From positions 1 through 64,000 of the forward strand of contig JAGWJY010000010.1 in NCBI GenBank assembly GCA_028865545.1: DNA of 64,000 nt, given 5' to 3'. Numbering within the stretch: the stretch's first letter is position 1; every line of letters begins with the position of its first letter. This DNA is from Alphaproteobacteria bacterium (GTDB lineage: Bacteria; Pseudomonadota; Alphaproteobacteria; Micropepsales; Micropepsaceae). The notes under the pieces are model-generated. The model was not told the origin of the DNA. It worked only from the letters and a program-made list of their open reading frames with translations, and made no database searches. Made by a program: the position numbers and the translations under genes. This document shows, one piece after another, positions 53,476 through 64,000 of the stretch.

Positions 53476-54246
53476 GTGTCATCCATGCTGCCAGCCGTCT
53501 TCGTTTCCCATGGCTCGCCGACCTTGCCGTTCGACGATGTGCCGGCGCGCGATTTCTTGCGCGGCCTCGGCGCACAACTCGGGACGCCCAAGGCCATCCT
53601 CGTCGCTTCCGCGCATTGGGATACCCCGTCGCCGGCCCTCAACGCGGTGCCGCGCAACACGACGATCCACGATTTTTACGGCTTTCCGAAGCCGCTTTAC
53701 GAACTGCGTTACGATGCGCCCGGAGCGCCGGCGCTGGCCGGGCGCGCCGCAGCGCTGCTGACGGGCGCGGGCTTGCATGCTGTCGTCGATGCCGCGCGCG
53801 GGCTCGATCACGGCGCCTGGGTGCCGCTGATGCTGATGTATCCCGGCGCCGACATTCCGACGCTGCAGCTCTCGGTGCAGAGTTCCTTCGGTGCGGCACA
53901 TCACATTGCGCTCGGCCGCGCGCTGGCGCCGCTGCGCGATGAAGGCGTGCTGATCTTGGGTTCGGGCGGCTTCGTGCACAACCTGCGTGCCATCGATTGG
54001 AACGGCGGTGCCGAGCCGGATTGGTCGCGCACCTTCGCCAAATGGATGCACGAGAAGATCGCCGCGCGTGACGAGCCGGAGCTCGCCGCCTATCGCAGCC
54101 GCGCGCCTTATGCCGCGCAGGCGCATCCGACGGAAGAGCATCTCATGCCGCTGTTCGTCGCCTATGGCGCGGGCGGCGCCGCCGAACGTCTGCATAGCAG
54201 CGCCACTTTCGGGTCGCTGCGTATGGATGCCTATTCCTTTGCGTGA
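53476..54246 (+). CDS. Class III extradiol dioxygenase (LigB/DODA-like)
   Basis: 256 residues. MLPAVFVSHGSPTLPFDDVPARDFL, ILVASAHWDTP, YELRYDAPGAP, GLDHGAWVPLMLMYPGADIPTLQLSVQ and GVLILGSGGFVHNL supply the His ligands (VSHGSP, SAHW and DHGAW regions) of the YgiD/4,5-DOPA dioxygenase group. The natural substrate in bacteria is unknown. A GTG start with GAGG six bases upstream is used; an ATG nine bases on is possible. Confidence 0.92.
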   Translation: MSSMLPAVFVSHGSPTLPFDDVPARDFLRGLGAQLGTPKAILVASAHWDTPSPALNAVPRNTTIHDFYGFPKPLYELRYDAPGAPALAGRAAALLTGAGLHAVVDAARGLDHGAWVPLMLMYPGADIPTLQLSVQSSFGAAHHIALGRALAPLRDEGVLILGSGGFVHNLRAIDWNGGAEPDWSRTFAKWMHEKIAARDEPELAAYRSRAPYAAQAHPTEEHLMPLFVAYGAGGAAERLHSSATFGSLRMDAYSFA

Positions 54247-54287
54247 GCCGCCTTTAGGGTGCCGTGCAAATGGAAAGGGATTCGCTG

Positions 54288-55679
54288 ATGGGACGCTTTG
54301 CGCGCCGTGCGTTTCTGAAAACCGCCGGGATGGGATTGGCCGCCGCGCCTGCGCTGGCCGCGCGTTCGTCTGCCGCGCCGCGTGCCGCCGAAGTTCCAGT
54401 TCCGTCCTTCCCGCCGCTGTCCCTCGACATTGGTGATTTCGGCGCCAAGGGCGACGGCACCACCAAGAACACCGCCATGATCCAGGAAGCGCTCGACCGC
54501 TGCGCGGTGCTCGGCGGCGGCGAGGTGGTGGTGCCGACCGGGCGTTTTCTCACCGGCGCGGTCTTCATCCGCTCGAACACGCGGCTGCGGTTTGCGCCGG
54601 ATGCGGAACTCGTCGGCAGCGCGGATCTTGCCGACTATCCGGTCTCGCAGGTGCGCTGGGAAGGAAAGTGGATCGAAGGCCATGGCGCGCTCGTCCAGGC
54701 GATCGACGCCGAGAACATCGCCGTCATCGGTCCCGGCACGATCAGCGGCGCGCCGTCGCTCGGCGGGCGGCCGACCGCCGAGAATCCGCTGCGCCATCCC
54801 GCGCTGATGGAATTCGTCTCTTGCCGCAATGTTCTGCTCGATGGCTTTTCCACCTCCTACGAGCGCATGTGGTCCATCCATCCCGTCTATTGCGAGAACG
54901 TCACGGCGCGCAATCTCACCATCCGTTCGACCACCGGCAACGGCGACGGCATCGATATCGACTCCTGCAGGCATGTGCGCATCGACCGTTGCGACATCTC
55001 CACCGGCGACGATTGCATCGCCATCAAATCCGGGCGCGGCAGCGAGGCGCATGCCATCGGCCGGCCGACCGAGGATGTCGTCATCACCAATTGCACCTTC
55101 GCCGACGCGATCTTCGCCTGCATCGGCATCGGCAGCGAGACCTCCGGCGGCATCCGCGGCGTGCGCATCGCCCATTGCAAATTCACCCATGCGCGCACCA
55201 ACGCCATCTACATCAAGAGCCGCGTCGGCCGCGGCGCCTTCATCGAAGACATCGAAGCGCACGACCTCGACGTGACGGGCACCGGTCTCGGCTTCCTGCG
55301 CATCAATCTGGAGAGCAGCGGGTTGCACGACCAGTTCCCGGTGCCGGGCGTCGCCGGCATCCCGCATGCCGCGAACTTCCGTTTCGCACACATCACGGTG
55401 CGCGGCGTGCCGCAACTGGTGGACGCCACCGAGATCCACCCGCTGAAGCCGCTGGACGGTCTGACGCTGGAAGACATCTCCGGCGACGGCGCCAAGGGCA
55501 TCTACATGGCAAACATCAAAGGCGCAGACATCGCGCGCGTGAACCTGACCGGGTTGACCGGTCCGCTGCTCAACATCGCGAACGTCACCGGCAAGGGTTT
55601 GAAAGGCGCGGCGCCGATCACACCGCCGGCGCCGCCCGCTCTGGTGCCGGAACCGGCGGAGCCCTATCGCTTGAAATGA
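54288..55679 (+). CDS. Glycoside hydrolase family 28 (polygalacturonase-like), Tat-exported
   Basis: 463 residues. A twin-arginine signal (MGRFARRAFLKTAGMG ... AARSSA) is followed by the pectate-lyase-like right-handed beta-helix. GH28 signatures are NGDGIDIDSCRHV, TGDDCIAIKSGRG, the IGIGSETSGGIRGV His-less variant of the usual GHG region, and NAIYIKSRVGRGAFIEDI. Catalytic Asp residues lie in the GIDIDS and GDDCIAIK segments. It should degrade pectin-type substrates in the periplasm or outside. AAAGGGA precedes the ATG; a start 24 nt upstream is possible. Confidence 0.9.
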   Translation: MGRFARRAFLKTAGMGLAAAPALAARSSAAPRAAEVPVPSFPPLSLDIGDFGAKGDGTTKNTAMIQEALDRCAVLGGGEVVVPTGRFLTGAVFIRSNTRLRFAPDAELVGSADLADYPVSQVRWEGKWIEGHGALVQAIDAENIAVIGPGTISGAPSLGGRPTAENPLRHPALMEFVSCRNVLLDGFSTSYERMWSIHPVYCENVTARNLTIRSTTGNGDGIDIDSCRHVRIDRCDISTGDDCIAIKSGRGSEAHAIGRPTEDVVITNCTFADAIFACIGIGSETSGGIRGVRIAHCKFTHARTNAIYIKSRVGRGAFIEDIEAHDLDVTGTGLGFLRINLESSGLHDQFPVPGVAGIPHAANFRFAHITVRGVPQLVDATEIHPLKPLDGLTLEDISGDGAKGIYMANIKGADIARVNLTGLTGPLLNIANVTGKGLKGAAPITPPAPPALVPEPAEPYRLK

Positions 55680-55688
55680 CCGCGGCGC

Positions 55689-56045
55689 TCAGTGTCCGTC
55701 ATACTCGGCGCGGCAGTCCTTCGTCTCGTGGACGATTACCGTGCAAAGCTGCGGCAGCGCCGGCTTGACCTTCTGCCAGATCCATACCGCGATGTTCTCC
55801 GCCGTCGGATTTTCCAGCCCTTCCACGTCGTTCAGGCAATAATGGTCGAGCCGCGCCAGCACCGGTGCGAAGGCCTTTTCGATGTCGAAGAAGTCGACCA
55901 CGAAGCCGGTTTTGGCGTCGACCGGACCTTCCAGCATCAGCTCCACGCGGTAGGAATGGCCGTGCAGCCGGGCGCAGCGGTGGCCCGGCGGAACGTTGGG
56001 CAAGCTGTGCGCCGCCTCGAAATGGAAAGCCTGTACGATCTTCAT
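55689..56045 (-). CDS. queD: 6-carboxytetrahydropterin synthase
   Basis: 118 residues. MKIVQAFHFEAAHSLPNVPPGHRCARLHGHSYRVELMLEG carries the three Zn-binding His (FEAAH, LHGHS). FVVDFFDIEKAFAPVLARLDHYCLND and NPTAENIAVWIWQKVKP complete the T-fold. It catalyses the second step of queuosine/7-deazaguanine synthesis. No other que gene is near. It converges on the GH28 gene. Confidence 0.93.
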   Translation of the reverse strand: MKIVQAFHFEAAHSLPNVPPGHRCARLHGHSYRVELMLEGPVDAKTGFVVDFFDIEKAFAPVLARLDHYCLNDVEGLENPTAENIAVWIWQKVKPALPQLCTVIVHETKDCRAEYDGH

Positions 56046-56108
56046 GGTCGGGTGAAATCTGTCTCTTCGCCGCGACGACATATACGCAATCGCCCCGCGG
56101 GAAAAGCC

Positions 56109-56900
56109 TTACCCCGCTTCGATGTCTTCCTTGGCCCGCTCGCCGACGCCTTCCAGCGCATGGCTGTAGCGCACCGCCAGCTTGGCGAATTTCTTCGGCC
56201 CCCAGACGCATGCCAGCGTTTCCGCCTCGCCTGAGGTCTCGCGGAAGACGATGTCGCCATAGCCAAGAATCTGCTGCACGAAAGTGTAGTCCTGCTGTGC
56301 GTCGACCACCCGCGACAGCAGGATGCCGTGCATGTGGTAGTCGAAGATGCCGGAATGGATGATGATGCGCAGCGGCGTGATGATGTAGCGGTGCGTGCTC
56401 CATTCCGCCATGTGCGAGATCGCGAACGGAATCGCCAAGATCAGCGGAATGTAGAAGCCCACCACGATGCCGTTGTGCGGCATCAGGCGGAACGGCGCGC
56501 CAAAGGCGTGGAACCAAGGAACATCAACACCCAGCTTCACGCCGAGCAGCCAGGCGCCCCACAGCGCCAGATACAGCGTGGCGAAGAAGGCGATCAGCAC
56601 GGGAATGCCGATCCAGCGATAGGCCGTCTTGTCCTTGCGGATGTTGTCGAGCAGCCGCACCCAGTGCACGCAGGTCTCGTGCACCTTCGTCTCGCCGTCT
56701 TCCAGGATGCCGCGGATGCGCGCGCCGCCGCGGATCAGGTTGGCGAGCTTGAGGAACAACAGGAACATGATCAGCGAGGCGAGCCCCGTTGCCACGAAGC
56801 TGCGCACACTGAACGGATCGGAGGTGTAGAAAAGAAACGCATCCACCGCGAGGGCGAAGACGAATGCCCCCCAGCGTACCCACTTCCAGAGTTTGCGCAT
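56109..56900 (-). CDS. PH-domain-like membrane protein
   Basis: 263 residues. Four hydrophobic segments (about 12-60 and 105-170) come before a C-terminal bacterial PH-type domain: STHRYIITPLRIIIHSGIFDYHMHGILLSRVVDAQQDYTFVQQILGYGDIVFRETSGEAETLACVWGP. Such domains bind lipids or assemble membrane complexes. The function is unknown. It starts MRKLWKWVRWG; eight upstream in-frame residues are not favoured. Confidence 0.82.
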   Translation of the reverse strand: MRKLWKWVRWGAFVFALAVDAFLFYTSDPFSVRSFVATGLASLIMFLLFLKLANLIRGGARIRGILEDGETKVHETCVHWVRLLDNIRKDKTAYRWIGIPVLIAFFATLYLALWGAWLLGVKLGVDVPWFHAFGAPFRLMPHNGIVVGFYIPLILAIPFAISHMAEWSTHRYIITPLRIIIHSGIFDYHMHGILLSRVVDAQQDYTFVQQILGYGDIVFRETSGEAETLACVWGPKKFAKLAVRYSHALEGVGERAKEDIEAG

Positions 56901-57033
56901 CGCAGGCCCCTCTGCCGACGGCACTCAAGAATTCCCAAATTAGATAGGCATTCAATGCGGCAAATCTACGATGGCGCCCGGCCGCTATCACAAGCCATTG
57001 AATCCGGCTGTAAAAACCTTCGCTGCCCGAGGT

Positions 57034-58617
57034 TCAAAAGAACAGGCTCATCATGCCGCCCTTCGTCACGAAATCCCGCAACAGGTCGAACGTCATCTTG
57101 CCCAGAACAGGATGGACGCGGAACACGTCGCCGGTTTCCAACACCGGCATCGTCTTGGCGTTGGCCGCCGGCCAATGCACCAGGCCGGGTCCGTTGGGAT
57201 TTCCGGTCTTGACGAAATTCACCCAATAGGCGGAGACCTTCTTGGTGATCGCTCTGTCCTTTGCGGTGAACGGTCGGTTCGGCGACTTGTCCAGTGTCTC
57301 GAACACATAGGGAATGTCGGACGAATGGAAGGCGCCGTAATGGGCGGACATCGGGCCGGGCTCGGTGTGATCGTAATAGTAGACATAGGTCGGCGCGTGT
57401 CCGGACTTGAGCCGGGTCAGCGTCCACAGATAGGTCGCCGCCAATCCCCGGTCGCGATAGAGCTGCTTGACGCCCACATTGCAGTTGATACCCGGCCTGC
57501 CGAGATAAACCTTGCGGAACGCGGCCCCCATCGGCGCCATCGATTGGTCGATGTAGTCCTTGCACTCCTGTGGTGACATCCGGCCATATTTCGGGTCGAA
57601 GCTGCTCTCATTGGCCGTCATCCCGGTCATCACCGGCGTGTCGTCATAGCGGCCCTCCGCGAACAGCGTATCGGGTGCGCCGGGGAGGAACCATCCGTCG
57701 ACGACGGGCAGAAAGGTCAGCCATTTCGGCTTGCCGGCGACGTCCAGATTGAGATGCAGCAGCTGATCCATCGACAGCGCGCGCAGCGCGGCCAGGGATG
57801 TCGCGCCGTTCTTCTCGGCGATTGCCGTCCCCATTTGCTCGGCCTGCTGCAGGGTCGGCGTCTCGAAGTTGATGCCGGCGCCGCTTTGCGGAATGGCGCG
57901 GGCGAACAGACCTCTGGCCAGCGGCGATACCATAAGGTCGAGCACCGCGCCGGCGCCGGCCGATTGTCCGGAGATCGTGACCGCGTCGGGATCGCCGCCG
58001 AAGGCGGCGATGTTCTGATGGACCCATTTCAGCGCCGCAAGAATGTCGAGGAGTCCATAATTGCCGGAGACATGCTGCGGTGTCTCCGCGCTCAGTGCCG
58101 GATAAGCGAAGAACCCGAAGACGCCGACGCGATAGTTCAGGCTGACGACGACGATGCCTTTGGCGGCCAGCGCCGTGCCGTCATAGATCGGCACTGCGGA
58201 AGAACCGTTGAGGAAGGCGCCGCCGTGAATCCACACCATCACGGGCAGCCGCGCATTCGCCGCGTGCGCCGGCGTCCAGACATTCAAATAAAGGCAGTCT
58301 TCGCTCGCCTTGTTCTGCGGGACATATTCCGCCGTCCAGGGGTGGCCACCTTTGTGATTGATGACCTGCGCGCAGCTGTCGCTGAATTTCGTGGCCTGCA
58401 GCACGCCGCTCCACGGCGCGTCCGGCACCGGCGCGCGCCAGCGCAGATCGCCGACCGGGGGCTTGGCATAGGGAATGCCGAGGAAGGCGGTCACGGCACC
58501 GTCGGCTTTGCCGGCCAGCGCGCCGTCGGCGGTTTTGCTGTCCAGCATCGGCGCCGCCGCCGCGCACGCCATCGTCAACAGCGTCGCTGCCAGACCCGCG
58601 AGCAGAATGTTTTTCAT
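57034..58617 (-). CDS. Type B carboxylesterase, secreted
   Basis: 527 residues: a signal peptide (MKNILLAGLAATLLTMACAAAAP), GIPYAKPPVGDLRWRAPVP, SEDCLYLNVWTP, the oxyanion loop WIHGGAFLNGSS and the nucleophile elbow ISGQSAGAGAVLDL. Glu and His of the triad lie downstream (His in AHYGAFHSSDIPYVF). It hydrolyses carboxylic esters. It stands alone between the PH-domain gene and feoB. Confidence 0.92.
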   Translation of the reverse strand: MKNILLAGLAATLLTMACAAAAPMLDSKTADGALAGKADGAVTAFLGIPYAKPPVGDLRWRAPVPDAPWSGVLQATKFSDSCAQVINHKGGHPWTAEYVPQNKASEDCLYLNVWTPAHAANARLPVMVWIHGGAFLNGSSAVPIYDGTALAAKGIVVVSLNYRVGVFGFFAYPALSAETPQHVSGNYGLLDILAALKWVHQNIAAFGGDPDAVTISGQSAGAGAVLDLMVSPLARGLFARAIPQSGAGINFETPTLQQAEQMGTAIAEKNGATSLAALRALSMDQLLHLNLDVAGKPKWLTFLPVVDGWFLPGAPDTLFAEGRYDDTPVMTGMTANESSFDPKYGRMSPQECKDYIDQSMAPMGAAFRKVYLGRPGINCNVGVKQLYRDRGLAATYLWTLTRLKSGHAPTYVYYYDHTEPGPMSAHYGAFHSSDIPYVFETLDKSPNRPFTAKDRAITKKVSAYWVNFVKTGNPNGPGLVHWPAANAKTMPVLETGDVFRVHPVLGKMTFDLLRDFVTKGGMMSLFF

Positions 58618-58704
58618 GGATTTTTCCTCGCTGCCGCACGGGGAGTTTCAGCCGTTCGCCACGGATGGCAAGCGCCAATCAGGGGCAGGAAGATTAAACC
58701 GGCT

Positions 58705-60588
58705 TCAGCCCGCGCCCAGCGCCACGGCGATGTGATAGGTCGCGAAGGCCGCGACATAGGCCAGCACGAACATGTAGCCGAAGGTCACGGCCATCCATTT
58801 CCAGCTGCCGGTCTCGCGGCGGATCACCGCCAGCGTCGAAGCGCATTGCGGCGCGAAGACGTACCAGGCGAGGAAGGCGAGCGCCGTCGCCAGGCTCCAT
58901 TGCCCGGCCAGCACATGTCCGATCTTTGGTGCCGCGTCGTCGCCGCCCGATATGGAGTAGACCGTGCCGAGCGCGGCCACCGCCACTTCGCGCGCCGCCA
59001 TGCCGGGGATCAGCGCCACGGAGATCTGCCAGTTGAAGCCGATCGGCGCCAGGATGGGGTGGATGATGCGGCCGATCCAGGCGGCGAGGCTGTAGTCGAT
59101 GGCCGGACCCGTAGCGCCGATGGGGGCGCGCGGAAACGAGGCCAGAAACCACACCATCACCATCATGGAGAAGATTGTGGTGCCGGCGCGGGTCAGGAAC
59201 GCCTTGGCGCGGGTCAGCAGGCCGATGATGACGCTCTTGGGACGCGGCAGCTTGTAGTCCGGCATCTCCAGCATGAAGGGCGGGCTGGGATCGTCGCGCC
59301 AGAAGAACAGTTTGAACAGGTATGAGACGCCGAGCGCGCTGACGATGCCCGCGCTGTAGAGACCGAACATCACCAGTCCCTGCAGGTTGAACCAGCCGAA
59401 CACCATCTTCGCCGGCACGAAGGCGCCGATGATCAGCGTGTAGACGGGAATGCGCGCCGAGCAGGTCATCAGCGGGGCGACGAGAATCGTGGTCAGACGG
59501 TCGCGGCGATGATCGATCACCCGCGTCGACATGATGCCGGGAATGGCGCAGGCGAAACTCGAGAGCAGCGGAATGAAGGCGCGGCCGTGCAGTCCGGCGC
59601 CGCCCATGATGCGGTCCATCAGGAAGGCGGCGCGCGCCATATAGCCGAGGTCTTCCAGGAGCAGGATGAAGAGGAACAGCGTCAGGATCTGCGGCAGGAA
59701 CACCACCACGCTGCCGACGCCGGAGATCACGCCGTTCTCGATGAAACTCTGCAGCAGTCCGGCGGGCAGGGCGCCGTGCGCCAGCGCGCCCAGCCAGTCG
59801 AAGCCGGCCGAGATCAGGTTCATCACCGGCTGCGCCCAGCTGAACACGGCCTGGAACATCACGAACAGGATGACGAAAAGGATCGCCAGCCCCGCCACCG
59901 GATGCAGCAGCACCGAGTCGAGCCGCGTCGTCAGCGAGTCCGGCTTGGCGGGCATGTGCACGGCGGCGCGGAATATGGCGTCCGCCCGGCGTTGTTCGGC
60001 GCGCAGCTCGGCGCTGCTCGGCGGCTGCCAGGTGTTTTCCGTGTGCGGGCCGAGGCTCTGGGCCGCCAGTTCGTCGAGCCGGGCCAGCAGATCGCAGGTG
60101 CCGCCGCGCCGCACGGCGATGGCGGTGACGACGGGAATGCCGAGTTCCGCCGACATCTTCTCGGTGTCGATTTCGACGCCGCGCTGGCGTGCGATATCGA
60201 ACATGTTGAGCACCAGCAGCATCGGTCGTCCGACGCGCTTCAGCTCGAGCACCAGCCGCAGGGACAGTCTGAGATTGGTGGCGTCGGCGACGCACATCAG
60301 CAGATCGGGCGGCGTTTCGCTCTCGAGACGGCCGAGCACCACGTCGCGGGTGATCTCTTCGTCGGGGCTGCGCGCGCGCAGCGAATAGGTGCCGGGAAGG
60401 TCGACGATGTTGACGCTGTGGCCGCAGGGCGTGCGCAGCGTGCCGGTTTTGCGCTCGACGGTGACGCCGGGATAGTTCGCCACCTTCTGCCGCTTGCCGG
60501 TGAGCGCGTTGAACAAAGCCGTCTTGCCGCTGTTCGGCGTTCCGACAAGCGCAAAACGCCAGCCAGCTGTGTCGGTCGCGACACTCAT
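58705..60588 (-). CDS. feoB: Ferrous iron transport protein B
   Basis: 627 residues. N-terminal G domain: G1 GTPNSGKT (16-23), YPGVTVERKTG, DLPGTYSL (G3, 63-70), NMFD (G4). The membrane domain has LEDLGYMARAAFLMDR, LLSSFACAIPGIMSTRVI (the Cys-containing Gate motif) and IPGMAAREVAVAALG. It is shorter than E. coli FeoB. It imports Fe2+ with FeoA, encoded 12 nt upstream. Confidence 0.95.
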   Translation of the reverse strand: MSVATDTAGWRFALVGTPNSGKTALFNALTGKRQKVANYPGVTVERKTGTLRTPCGHSVNIVDLPGTYSLRARSPDEEITRDVVLGRLESETPPDLLMCVADATNLRLSLRLVLELKRVGRPMLLVLNMFDIARQRGVEIDTEKMSAELGIPVVTAIAVRRGGTCDLLARLDELAAQSLGPHTENTWQPPSSAELRAEQRRADAIFRAAVHMPAKPDSLTTRLDSVLLHPVAGLAILFVILFVMFQAVFSWAQPVMNLISAGFDWLGALAHGALPAGLLQSFIENGVISGVGSVVVFLPQILTLFLFILLLEDLGYMARAAFLMDRIMGGAGLHGRAFIPLLSSFACAIPGIMSTRVIDHRRDRLTTILVAPLMTCSARIPVYTLIIGAFVPAKMVFGWFNLQGLVMFGLYSAGIVSALGVSYLFKLFFWRDDPSPPFMLEMPDYKLPRPKSVIIGLLTRAKAFLTRAGTTIFSMMVMVWFLASFPRAPIGATGPAIDYSLAAWIGRIIHPILAPIGFNWQISVALIPGMAAREVAVAALGTVYSISGGDDAAPKIGHVLAGQWSLATALAFLAWYVFAPQCASTLAVIRRETGSWKWMAVTFGYMFVLAYVAAFATYHIAVALGAG

Positions 60589-60600
60589 ATCGTTGACCTG

Positions 60601-60885
60601 TTAGACGACAAAAATTGCCATCGCCTCGCGACGGCGCAGCGCGATCGTTGCGTTGTCGACGCGCACCGCGATGGGGTCGCGCCCGAAGGCGCCTTCGTGC
60701 AAGATTTCCACCGTTGCGCCTTCGACGAAACCGAGTTCGATCAGCCGGCTTTCCAGTTCCTCGGGCGTCAGCCCGGAGGCGCCATCGGTGACCTGGATCG
60801 CATGGATGCGGCCACGGAATCCCGCCAGCGCACGCCCGAGCGGCGAACTGGTCTGTGCGGCGACCGGTGGATTCTCAAGGAACAT
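60601..60885 (-). CDS. feoA: Ferrous iron transport protein A
   Basis: 94 residues, SH3-like FeoA domain: GRIHAIQVTDGASGLTPEELESRLIELGFVEGATVEILHEGAFGRDPIAVRVDNATIALRRREAMAIFV. It assists FeoB. The start is at MFLENPPVAAQ; extending the frame further upstream gives no family-like residues. The promoter region holds a Fur-box-like sequence. Confidence 0.92.
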   Translation of the reverse strand: MFLENPPVAAQTSSPLGRALAGFRGRIHAIQVTDGASGLTPEELESRLIELGFVEGATVEILHEGAFGRDPIAVRVDNATIALRRREAMAIFVV

Positions 60886-60911
60886 GGCGTGGCGCCCGGC
60901 TAGTTGCAAAG

Positions 60912-60931
60912 AATTCTCATTATCATAATGA
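60912..60931 (-). promoter_or_regulatory. Fur-box-like site upstream of feoAB
   Basis: The minus strand reads CATTATGATAATGAGAATTC, close to the classical GATAATGATAATCATTATC Fur box. TGCAA repeats flank it on both sides (60905 and 60933), and a TGACT-TGTT-AGTCA palindrome lies at 60940-60953. Iron-dependent repression of feoAB by Fur is the simple reading. Confidence 0.65.
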
Positions 60932-61159
60932 CTGCAAAGTGACTTGTTAGTCAAGTATCCACCTTGCCGCAGTCGAACTATGCCTTTCTTGAAGCGTTTG
61001 AAATATAAGTAAAAACCCGGACAGCCGGCAACGCAAACGGGCAACAGGGCGGAATACACGGGGCGCTTGGCTTTTGGGCGCCGTGGCAGCACAAAGCCGC
61101 ATACACCATATGGTCTTCCGCCGTTGTTCTGGGCGGAAGCGCAGGATGAGGAACACGAA

Positions 61160-62017
61160 ATGGCGGCCGCGGTCGAAAGCTCGCTGGAAGTTTTCCATCT
61201 CGCCACCGGCACGCGGGAAATCGTCTGTCGTCTCAGGCGGCATTTCGAGGCGCCGAACTGGTCGCGTGACGGCAAGCATTTCCTGATCAACAGCGAAGGC
61301 TTGCTTTATCGCCTGAATCGCCGCGGCGGCGAGCCGGTGCGCCTCGACACGGGGCCGCTCGACGCGCTCAACAACGATCACGGCCTGTCGCCCGACGGGC
61401 GGTTGATCGTGGTCAGCGACAAATCCGATCCCGACGGCAAGTCGCGCATCCATGTGCTGCCGGCGGACGGCGGCACACCGCGTCTCGTCACGCCGGAAGG
61501 GCCGTCCTACTGGCATGGCTGGTCGCCCGACGGAAAGATGCTCGCCTATGTCGCAGCGCGCGGCGGTAGCCGCGATCTCAACATCTACGCCTGCACGGCG
61601 GACGGCGGCGCCGAGACGCGGCTGACCACCGCGGCGGGCCTCGACGACGGCCCGGATTATTCGCCCGACGGCCGCTACATCTATTTCAACTCCATGCGCA
61701 GCGGGAACATGAAGCTGTGGCGCATGCATGCCGACGGCAGCGGGCAGGAGCAGGTCACCTTCGAAGACGACACGCGCGACTGGTTCCCGCATCCTTCGCC
61801 CGACGGCCAGTGGATCGTCTTCGTTTCCTTCGGCACCGATGTTCCGGTGCGCGATCATCCGCCGAACAAGCAGGTGACGCTGCGCCTGATGCCGGCGGCC
61901 GGCGGCGCGCCGCAGGTGATCGCGAAGCTGTTCGGCGGGCAGGGCACGCTCAACGTCCCCTCCTGGTCGCCGGACGGCAAACGCTTCGCCTTCGTCAGCT
62001 ATCGCCTGCTGGGCTGA
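61160..62017 (+). CDS. TolB-like WD40 (PD40) beta-propeller protein
   Basis: 285 residues with six or seven PD40 repeats: [133 protein letters not shown] and [16 protein letters not shown]. There is no signal peptide, unlike TolB. GGATGAGGA lies before the ATG chosen. The binding partner is unknown. Confidence 0.85.
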   Translation: MAAAVESSLEVFHLATGTREIVCRLRRHFEAPNWSRDGKHFLINSEGLLYRLNRRGGEPVRLDTGPLDALNNDHGLSPDGRLIVVSDKSDPDGKSRIHVLPADGGTPRLVTPEGPSYWHGWSPDGKMLAYVAARGGSRDLNIYACTADGGAETRLTTAAGLDDGPDYSPDGRYIYFNSMRSGNMKLWRMHADGSGQEQVTFEDDTRDWFPHPSPDGQWIVFVSFGTDVPVRDHPPNKQVTLRLMPAAGGAPQVIAKLFGGQGTLNVPSWSPDGKRFAFVSYRLLG

Positions 62018-62053
62018 ACCCGCAACCACGCCGTCAGCGCGCGACTTTGCGGC

Positions 62054-64000
<1,947 letters not shown>

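Noticed and set aside
53479-54195. A 238-codon minus-strand frame opposite the extradiol dioxygenase.
   Set aside because: The plus-strand frame has clear family motifs; the minus frame does not.

Overview
The window looks like chromosomal DNA from a free-living alphaproteobacterium. The evidence is high GC content, a zauP-zapA-6S RNA-ygfA-ymdB neighbourhood, ccmABCD, a CheE-like protein, a short FlgC-like protein and ffh-rpsP-rimM...trmD-rplS. The genes would fit a Rhizomicrobium/Caulobacterales-like lineage, but I cannot fix the family from sequence reading alone. No prophage, CRISPR array, complete insertion sequence, rRNA or intact tRNA was seen.

Layout. 1-4.1 kb is the most accessory-looking part: a cut-off lipoprotein, a small conserved protein, a Fic-domain protein with an elaborate inverted-repeat operator and bracketing direct repeats, a cation-efflux protein and the wreck of a VapC toxin. 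4.1-7.1 kb holds phaB and the cytochrome c maturation heme exporter ccmABCD. 7.1-11.8 kb holds a MarR regulator and the minus-strand dapF-mtaB-ftsY-yciB run. 11.9-16.2 kb holds two tandem secreted S9 prolyl oligopeptidases. 16.2-23.9 kb holds ffh-rpsP-rimM and trmD-rplS, with a GNAT enzyme, a pseudo-receiver, a CheE-like protein and a pentapeptide-repeat protein lodged between rimM and trmD.

23.9-27.7 kb is the standout: a six-gene minus-strand operon that reads as a ribosomally synthesised, post-translationally modified peptide (RiPP) system of the 'CXXX-repeat' type. It encodes a radical SAM/SPASM enzyme, three tandem precursor peptides with 10, 14 and 20 cysteines spaced almost perfectly every fourth residue, a small modification-system protein, and a SPASM-like partner without a radical SAM cysteine triad. 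All three precursors carry a twin-arginine-like leader ending in AxA directly before the first repeat. This suggests that the peptide is cross-linked in the cytoplasm and then exported, already folded, by the Tat pathway. A divergent ABC exporter lies next to it.

30-37 kb holds HU, malate dehydrogenase, a DUF2141 protein, a GNAT enzyme, two MFS transporters, two PAP2-like proteins with damaged active sites and an OmpA-like protein. 37.4-46.3 kb is a central carbon block on the minus strand (suhB, efp, class II aldolase, thiE, class I aldolase, pgk, gap, tkt). 46.4-50.1 kb carries zauP-zapA, a 6S RNA candidate, 5-formyl-THF cyclo-ligase, an HAD protein, a membrane methyltransferase-like protein and a YmdB-type phosphodiesterase. 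50.2-64 kb mixes aldo/keto reductases, ahpC-ahpD under a Fur-family palindrome, a DODA-like dioxygenase, a Tat-exported GH28 pectinase, queD, a carboxylesterase, feoAB with a Fur-box-like site and a TolB-like propeller.
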